Part shown: piece after piece, positions 1-4,201 of the stretch
Layout: each line of letters begins with the position of its first letter
Position numbering within the stretch: the first letter of the stretch is position 1
Assembly (NCBI GenBank): GCA_028679985.1
Contig: JAJRAH010000103.1
Location: 1-7,644 of the forward strand
Length of the DNA stretch: 7,644 nt
Reading direction: 5' to 3'
DNA from: Methanomassiliicoccales archaeon
Lineage (GTDB): Archaea; Thermoplasmatota; Thermoplasmata; Methanomassiliicoccales; JACIVX01
Notes under the pieces: model-generated
Databases searched by the model: none
What the model was told of the DNA's origin: nothing
Seen by the model: the letters and a program-made list of their open reading frames with translations, nothing else
Made by a program: the position numbers and the translations under genes

Positions 1-395
1 GACCTGGAGGCTTGCTACTTCGCTGTCGGCTCTTCCTATCCTGGTGGTGCAGCAGCTGCCAAGGGTGGGGTTGTTCGCCCATTAAAAGGGATCGTGAGCT
101 GTGTTTAGACCGTCGTGAGACAGGTTTGTTGATTTTTGGTGGAAGTGCATTGGTGCCTGACGAGAAGAACCCTTTAGTACGAGAGGAACGGGGGTTCGCG
201 GCCTCTAGTTAACCAGTTGTCCGGCAGGGCATAGCTGGGCAGCCACGCCGTAATGGATAAGAGCTGAAAGCATCTAAGCTCGAAACCACCTTGAAAAAGA
301 GGCACCTTAAGACGCTCGTAAATGACGAGATTGATAGAACCGGGATGTAAGTATCGAGGTTCGCCGAGATATTCAGTCCGCGGTTACTAAAGTCT
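1..395 (+). rRNA. 23S ribosomal RNA, 3' end (5' part outside window)
   Basis: This is the 3' end of domain V and all of domain VI of an archaeal large-subunit rRNA. Visible landmarks are the A-loop (69-79), the segment with the U2585 and A2602 equivalents (105 and 122), the sarcin-ricin loop AGTACGAGAGG (176-186) and the conserved CTGAAAGCATCTAAG block (264-278). With an offset of 2480 the first 137 bases align to E. coli numbering without indels. Several normally invariant peptidyl-transferase positions differ (see findings), while later helices keep compensated pairing, for example CCAG 213-216 with CTGG 235-238 and GAGC 261-264 with GCTC 278-281. The 3' end is placed a few bases after the conserved ACTAA (386-390) and is uncertain by about 15 nt. 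No 5S rRNA or tRNA follows before the convergent gene, so the large rRNA gene seems to stand apart from 5S. Confidence 0.95.
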
Positions 396-468
396 ATGGC
401 CGCATAGTACTTTCGGCAAGACAATCCGGTTGGCTTCGGCTTGACCGTCATACGTGGCTGCGTATGAT
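392..468 (+). other. 23S rRNA 3' trailer with three tandem hairpins
   Basis: Three stem-loops follow the 23S end. The first pairs CTATG (394-398) with CATAG (403-407) around GCCG. The second (427-447) has a cUUCGg tetraloop at 434-439 and a stem with one bulged U and some G-U pairs. The third pairs CATACG (449-454) with CGTATG (461-466), extendable by one A-U and one G-U pair. The third is followed by CCCC and then a mixed T-rich stretch (about 471-508). Likely roles are 3'-end maturation or termination of the rRNA transcript. The pairing is directly visible and the role is inferred. The rest of the gap up to 544 shows nothing recognisable: no 5S rRNA, no tRNA and no plausible ORF with its own signals. 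Confidence 0.5.
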
Positions 469-544
469 CCCCTTCCAATATTCCATTTCTTGTATCGATT
501 CGTTTCAGTGCGAACTACCCATTCCCTCTGAGCGTCGAAGAAGC

Positions 545-1648
545 TCAACGAACTTGAATGTCCTCGGGAACGAACTTGCGCAAGCGTCGCACCGCTTCGA
601 GCTTGTCGCTCCTGCCGAGCTTCGCCTCCTCCACTCCTTCTCGCAAGACCTGTATCGACCTGTCCATCGCATTCCTGTCGACGGGATACGGAACGCCGTC
701 TTTTCCTCCGACGGTAAATGAGAACTTCACCGGATCGCGCCAGCTTGGCTCGACTCCGTAGACGAGCTCCCCTATCAACGCCAGAGCTCTGACGGTGGAC
801 GGACCGACGCCACGCAGAGACAGGAACTCCTCGTAGCTCGTCGGATGGAACTCGTAGACCTGCCTGAGGACGTTCCAATTGATGGACTTAGGCATCGACA
901 GACGGACGACCTTCTCACCGCTCCATTCTGGAAGCGTGCTCTGCCCTCTCGCCACTGTCGTCACCTGTCTCCGGAGTTTGTCGACGCCGTCATTGACCAG
1001 ATCCACCGAAACGGCCCTCGACCCCACGCTCCTGTGCGACGTCATGTCCAGCACGCCTTTCACCTTGGTTCCAAGGATGGCGGTGTGTGGCTCGTCGACG
1101 AAACCGCTGATATCTTTCGAATGCCAGTGGTACCTTCTGGCGAATCCCGTGTCGCCGTTCATGCCTTGTTGGATCACGGTCCAGTTGCCCTTCGAGTCGA
1201 ACACGAACGAATGATGATACAGATGGTGACCGTCCTGGAGGGCCGCACTGTCGACCTTGGCGCTCATCTTGCTTGCATATACGAGCTTGCTCTGAGTGTC
1301 GACGGATGAAATGTGTGCGCCTGACCACGATTCGATGTCGGCAGGCGCTCCCCTCGAAGTCCTTCCCTTTCCGCCAGCCACGGCAAGTTCATCGCTCTTC
1401 TTCAGCGCCTCTTTGAGTGCGCCGCAAGTGACCGTGGTAGTTCCGGAGCTGTGCCAATCGAAACCGAGGACGCATGATAACGCTTGGAACCAGAAGGGGT
1501 CGGACAATCTCCTCAGGAACTCCTCCGTTCCGTATTCGGCCACCACGACGTCGCTGATTGCTCCCGCTAGCTTCACCATTCGAGAGAAGAGCCATCTCGG
1601 AGCGCTGCCTCCGTGAAGAGGGAGGTCGGCAAACCCTGTCCTGACCAC
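545..1648 (-). CDS. DUF763 family protein with helix-hairpin-helix motif
   Basis: This 367-residue protein opens with VRTGFADLPLHGG and continues with LSDPFWFQALSCVLGFDWHS (residues 48-67), AGGKGRTS (91-98) and RRYHWHS (171-177). This is the signature pattern of DUF763, which is widespread in archaea and some bacteria and has no established biochemical role that I can name. Histidine-rich conserved stretches (DWHSSG 64-69, HHLYHHSF 141-148, YHWHS 173-177, EPH 186-188) could form a metal or catalytic site. LSLRGVGPSTVRALALI (276-292) is a good helix-hairpin-helix and suggests DNA binding. There is no signal peptide or membrane segment, so it is probably cytoplasmic. The start is a GTG at 1648, which gives the family's usual N-terminus. 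It lacks a Shine-Dalgarno site but lies about 28 nt from a TATA-like element. It converges on the 23S gene and sits 68 nt downstream of the DUF61 gene on the same strand. Confidence 0.9.
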   Translation of the reverse strand: MVRTGFADLPLHGGSAPRWLFSRMVKLAGAISDVVVAEYGTEEFLRRLSDPFWFQALSCVLGFDWHSSGTTTVTCGALKEALKKSDELAVAGGKGRTSRGAPADIESWSGAHISSVDTQSKLVYASKMSAKVDSAALQDGHHLYHHSFVFDSKGNWTVIQQGMNGDTGFARRYHWHSKDISGFVDEPHTAILGTKVKGVLDMTSHRSVGSRAVSVDLVNDGVDKLRRQVTTVARGQSTLPEWSGEKVVRLSMPKSINWNVLRQVYEFHPTSYEEFLSLRGVGPSTVRALALIGELVYGVEPSWRDPVKFSFTVGGKDGVPYPVDRNAMDRSIQVLREGVEEAKLGRSDKLEAVRRLRKFVPEDIQVR

Positions 1649-1670
1649 GTTCGAATCTATGTGGACTCGG

Positions 1671-1684
1671 TCAATAAGCTTTGC
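1671..1684 (-). promoter_or_regulatory. TATA-like element for the DUF763 gene
   Basis: On the minus strand the sequence reads GCAAAGCTTATTGA, with the AT-rich core centred near 1676. That is about 28 nt before the GTG start at 1648, which places transcription initiation at or very near the start codon. No Shine-Dalgarno sequence lies between them. The match to the archaeal TATA consensus is only moderate, and read-through from DUF61 is equally possible. Confidence 0.35.
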
Positions 1685-1716
1685 TGAGAGCTGTGCGAAA
1701 TTGAATGCGGACGATA

Positions 1717-2184
1717 TTATGGCATATATAGTACGGTCGTCGAACTCGGCAGCCGCTTCCTCAGATCGACGAAGTGAGGATGAAAGAGCCGTATCTCTTC
1801 TGGCGTGTCGGGTTCTCTGCCGATTATCCTCGAGACGACCTTAGTCTCGATCCTTCCCATGACCTTCCATGCTCCACCGGGATAGGAGGTGTCGGTCATG
1901 ATGAGTATGGGTATCTTGATGCCCCCTCTCTCATAGTCCTCGATTTGTGACGCGATAATCTCCAGCTCATCCTTCGAAACACGATAGGTGTTCCCATCCT
2001 TCCCCACGTACGCCGGCTCATTCTGACTCATGAGATCGCGAAGGGTCTTCCGAGTCGATGGCACATGCTTGTTCATCACCATGATGAGCTTCTGGAATGT
2101 GCCGTTCTCGAGCAAGACGCGACCTCCGTTCGATGCGACGCGATCTTCGGGGCGTTCCTGAACGCTAGAGATGTCGTCTTCCAC
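1717..2184 (-). CDS. DUF61 (UPF0216) family protein
   Basis: This is a small soluble protein of about 155 residues. It carries the DUF61/UPF0216 pattern: MNKHVPSTRKTLRDLM, then P-Y-V-K-DG-YRV followed by KDELEIIAS, then IPILIM, a glycine segment before KVMGRIETKVVSRIIG, and the ending LRKRLPSSTTVLYMP. The family is essentially archaeal and its function is unknown. Charged residues and the conserved LRKRLPS end are typical. The frame is open up to a TTG at 2220. I prefer the GTG at 2184 because the extra residues are not part of the family and because an inverted repeat and a TATA-like element occupy 2184-2225. Even so, the first 30 or so residues precede the conserved core. It is transcribed divergently from the lipoprotein gene and in the same direction as DUF763, 68 nt upstream of it, so the two could be co-transcribed. 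Confidence 0.85.
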   Translation of the reverse strand: MEDDISSVQERPEDRVASNGGRVLLENGTFQKLIMVMNKHVPSTRKTLRDLMSQNEPAYVGKDGNTYRVSKDELEIIASQIEDYERGGIKIPILIMTDTSYPGGAWKVMGRIETKVVSRIIGREPDTPEEIRLFHPHFVDLRKRLPSSTTVLYMP

Positions 2185-2205
2185 TATTGACTTTGTTGTC
2201 AATAG
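2184..2205. promoter_or_regulatory. Inverted repeat, candidate operator in divergent promoter region
   Basis: Perfect 8-bp arms, CTATTGAC (2184-2191) and GTCAATAG (2198-2205), are separated by six bases. They lie between the divergent DUF61 and lipoprotein genes. On the minus strand the repeat covers the expected transcription start of DUF61 and ends exactly at its proposed GTG. On the plus strand it lies about 12 nt upstream of the TATA-like element of the lipoprotein gene. The geometry suits a dimeric helix-turn-helix regulator, but no regulator gene is adjacent and one such repeat per window is expected by chance. Confidence 0.4.
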
Positions 2206-2214
2206 AAGCGGGAG

Positions 2215-2225
2215 ATTCAAATAGC
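2215..2225. promoter_or_regulatory. AT-rich TATA-like element, possibly shared by divergent genes
   Basis: The bases ATTCAAATAGC on the plus strand lie 26-29 nt before the lipoprotein starts (GTG 2247, ATG 2250). Read on the minus strand (CTATTTGAAT) they lie about 27 nt before the centre of the inverted repeat and about 36 nt before the DUF61 GTG. It is the only AT-rich block in this short gap, so it may serve either or both genes. The consensus match is weak. Confidence 0.3.
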
Positions 2226-2249
2226 ATTGCGGACAGAAAGTGAATCGTG

Positions 2250-2828
2250 ATGCTCCGCCGATCTACAGGCATGATCCTCTTAGGCACGGCCCTTGCGTTG
2301 ATCACCTCGGGCTGCCTTGGCGGCTCTGTGACCGTCGAAGAGAGCTTCGAGAACGGACTCGTTGACTGGACGGTTGGAAAGGACCTGCCAGTCGATCCGA
2401 ACACCGGAGACCCGATCGAAACATCCGCATCGATATCGGAGGATAGGGCACGGACCGGCAGCAAGTCACTCTCCTTGAGCATCGACGGAAGACAAGATGA
2501 CGGGACTGTGTGGGTGCAGTTGCCGATCGCGGTGAGTACGGCCGGGACCAAAAGGGCTCAGATCAGTTTCTATGTCTTCAGTGAAACGGAGTCGTTCAAC
2601 GTGCTCGCTCAGATTGTGGCTTATGCCAATGTCTCACAGCCAAGTGACGAAGCCGACTTCGAGAAGATCGGCCAGGCCAACCCGGCCGCCGGATGGAACA
2701 AGTTCGAGATGAGCAAGGACGTGGAAGTCGCCTCAGGACAGCCGATCTACGTAGCGATCGGGATTACCGTGGCTTGGGAGACGATTTTGGAGTACGAGTT
2801 TGACGATGTCAGGATAACGATCTCCTGA
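2250..2828 (+). CDS. Predicted secreted lipoprotein with jelly-roll (CBM-like) domain
   Basis: The protein has 192 residues. It begins with two arginines, a hydrophobic stretch and the lipobox LITSGC with the modifiable cysteine at residue 22, so it should be exported and anchored to the outer face of the membrane by lipid. The mature part is a single domain of about 165 residues. Its motifs are VEESFENGLVDWTVG, RTGSKSLSLSIDG, a run of alternating beta strands, AAGWNKFEM, and a terminal YEFDDVRI. This pattern is typical of beta-jelly-roll domains related to carbohydrate-binding modules of the CBM4/9 type. I cannot name a ligand and there is no catalytic domain. The start is ATG 2250; the GTG just before it is an alternative. 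There is no Shine-Dalgarno site, so translation is probably leaderless. It stands alone between a divergent gene and the nifB promoter region. Confidence 0.8.
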   Translation: MLRRSTGMILLGTALALITSGCLGGSVTVEESFENGLVDWTVGKDLPVDPNTGDPIETSASISEDRARTGSKSLSLSIDGRQDDGTVWVQLPIAVSTAGTKRAQISFYVFSETESFNVLAQIVAYANVSQPSDEADFEKIGQANPAAGWNKFEMSKDVEVASGQPIYVAIGITVAWETILEYEFDDVRITIS

Positions 2829-2855
2829 GAACGTGGCCACCGATGGAAATGGAAG

Positions 2856-2866
2856 AATCTATAACT
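2856..2866 (+). promoter_or_regulatory. Candidate TATA box for the nifB unit
   Basis: AATCTATAACT lies about 47 nt before ATG 2909. Transcription would start near 2885-2890, leaving a short leader that contains the Shine-Dalgarno-like GGGAG at 2897-2901. This arrangement is the main reason for starting nifB at 2909 rather than at the upstream ATG 2843. Confidence 0.4.
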
Positions 2867-2896
2867 GCAAGCACATTCATTACTACCAATCCCGCC

Positions 2897-2901
2897 GGGA
2901 G
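2897..2901 (+). promoter_or_regulatory. Ribosome binding site of nifB (decides start)
   Basis: GGGAG stands 7 nt before ATG 2909, a normal archaeal Shine-Dalgarno spacing. The alternative ATG at 2843 has no purine-rich site upstream (it is preceded by GTGGCCACCG). Confidence 0.5.
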
Positions 2902-2908
2902 TGTGCAG

Positions 2909-4192
2909 ATGGCGACCGTGAAGGAGCCTGATTTGAACGCGATGCTCGAAACGCATCCCTGCTACACGGAGAAGGCCCACACGCAGTTCGCAAGGATGCA
3001 TCTTCCAGTCGCGCCCAAATGCAACATTCAGTGCAACTACTGCAACCGCCGGTTCGACTGCATGAACGAGAGCAGACCCGGGGTGACGAGCGAGATCTTG
3101 ACTCCTGAACAGGCGGTGGAGAAGATCAGGTACGTCAAGGAGAGAATCCCTTACCTTACGGTGATAGGGATTGCGGGACCGGGCGATCCGCTTGCGAACG
3201 AAGAGACTTTTCGCACGCTGGATCTCGTCAGAAAGGAATTCCCCGAGATGTCCCTCTGCCTCAGCACCAACGGCCTGATGCTCCCGAGAAACGTGGATCG
3301 CTTGAAATCGCTGGGAGTCAGATTCATTACTGTCACGATAAACGCAGTCGATCCCGAGATAGGCAGCAAGATGTACGAGTTCGTCAAGTACGAAGGAAAG
3401 GTCTTAAGGGGCATCGAGGCTGCCGAGAAGCTCGTCGAGAACCAGCTGCTTGGGGTCAAAATGGCCTCGAAGGCGGGCATGCTTGTCAAAGTCAACGTCG
3501 TGATGGTTCCGGAAGTGAACGCCGAACACATACCCGCTGTGGCGAAGAAAGTGAAGCAGCTGGGCGCTTACATCGTCAACGTCATTCCTCTCATACCGGT
3601 CCCTGGTACGAACTTCGCGAGCATGAGGGCACCGACGCCGAAGGAACGGAAGGCTTTGCAGGATCTGTGCGAGAGCGATATCAAGCAGATGAGACATTGT
3701 AGATTCTGCAGGGCCGACGCGGTCGGGCTGCTCGGAGAGGACAGATCGTCAGAATTCGCACATGTGACTTGCAGCCTCGCTCGGCCTCCGAAGGAGGGAT
3801 TCGCAGGCATGCAGGCGGAGGGGAAGACGAAGTACAGGATCGCCGTAGCATCGAGCGACGGGAAGAACGTGGACTTGCACTTCGGGCATGCGGAAAGCTT
3901 CCTCACGTTCACGGTTGCGGGCAAGAGGATCACGCCAGGCAAGAGCATCACTTACCAGGCGGACATGGACATACCGATGTTTGGAATGGCGCACGCGAAC
4001 AAGCTGGAAAAAGCGGCGGACGCCCTGAGCGGTTTCGATGCCGTCCTGGCGACGAAGTTCGGAGACAGGGCCGTAGAGGAGCTCCAGACGAGAGGCGTCG
4101 CGGCCGTCAAGGAGACTGGAGAAATACGGAGCGCCCTGCGGAGGGCGGTCGATAGCATCTTCAAGGAGAGGGCTGCGACTTTCAGCGAGTGA
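2909..4192 (+). CDS. nifB: Nitrogenase cofactor biosynthesis radical SAM protein NifB
   Basis: NifB is a radical S-adenosylmethionine enzyme that fuses two [4Fe-4S] clusters, inserts carbide from SAM and adds sulfur, producing NifB-co, the precursor of all nitrogenase active-site cofactors. Residues are counted from ATG 2909 (427 aa). They include HPCYTEKAH (16-24), the radical SAM motif CNIQCNYC (CX3CX2C, cysteines 38, 42 and 45), C51 followed by MNESRPGV, GIAGPGDPLAN (87-97), CLSTNGLM (117-124) and CRFCRADAVG (264-273). HPC, C51 and CX2C-RADAVG match positions that carry extra clusters in characterised NifB. Residues 306-420 form a NifX/NafY-type domain with LHFGHAESF (323-331); many archaeal NifB proteins lack it. 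The frame is open to ATG 2843, but that extension has weaker codon bias, contains a TATA-like element and has no ribosome site. The downstream TPP-enzyme gene follows after 9 nt. No other nif gene is in view. Confidence 0.92.
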   Translation: MATVKEPDLNAMLETHPCYTEKAHTQFARMHLPVAPKCNIQCNYCNRRFDCMNESRPGVTSEILTPEQAVEKIRYVKERIPYLTVIGIAGPGDPLANEETFRTLDLVRKEFPEMSLCLSTNGLMLPRNVDRLKSLGVRFITVTINAVDPEIGSKMYEFVKYEGKVLRGIEAAEKLVENQLLGVKMASKAGMLVKVNVVMVPEVNAEHIPAVAKKVKQLGAYIVNVIPLIPVPGTNFASMRAPTPKERKALQDLCESDIKQMRHCRFCRADAVGLLGEDRSSEFAHVTCSLARPPKEGFAGMQAEGKTKYRIAVASSDGKNVDLHFGHAESFLTFTVAGKRITPGKSITYQADMDIPMFGMAHANKLEKAADALSGFDAVLATKFGDRAVEELQTRGVAAVKETGEIRSALRRAVDSIFKERAATFSE

Positions 4193-4198
4193 GGGGAG
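4192..4198 (+). promoter_or_regulatory. Ribosome binding site coupling the TPP-enzyme gene to nifB
   Basis: AGGGGAG begins on the last base of the nifB stop codon and ends 3 nt before ATG 4202. There is no room for a separate promoter, so the downstream gene is most likely co-transcribed and translationally coupled with nifB. Confidence 0.6.
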
Positions 4199-4201
4199 AA
4201 C

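Noticed and set aside
411..544. 5S rRNA or tRNA in the gap after 23S
   Set aside because: No 5S consensus, no tRNA cloverleaf and no T-loop sequence (GGTTCRA type) could be found; the space is also too small for 5S plus spacers.
387..878. Open frames on both strands across 209-880 that overlap the 23S end and the DUF763 gene
   Set aside because: They lack family motifs and start signals, and their arginine- and serine-rich compositions are typical of frame shadows of a G+C-rich coding or rRNA region.
2833..2840. 8-bp palindrome GTGGCCAC between the lipoprotein gene and nifB
   Set aside because: Too short and GC-rich to distinguish from chance; it has no partner site and cannot be extended.
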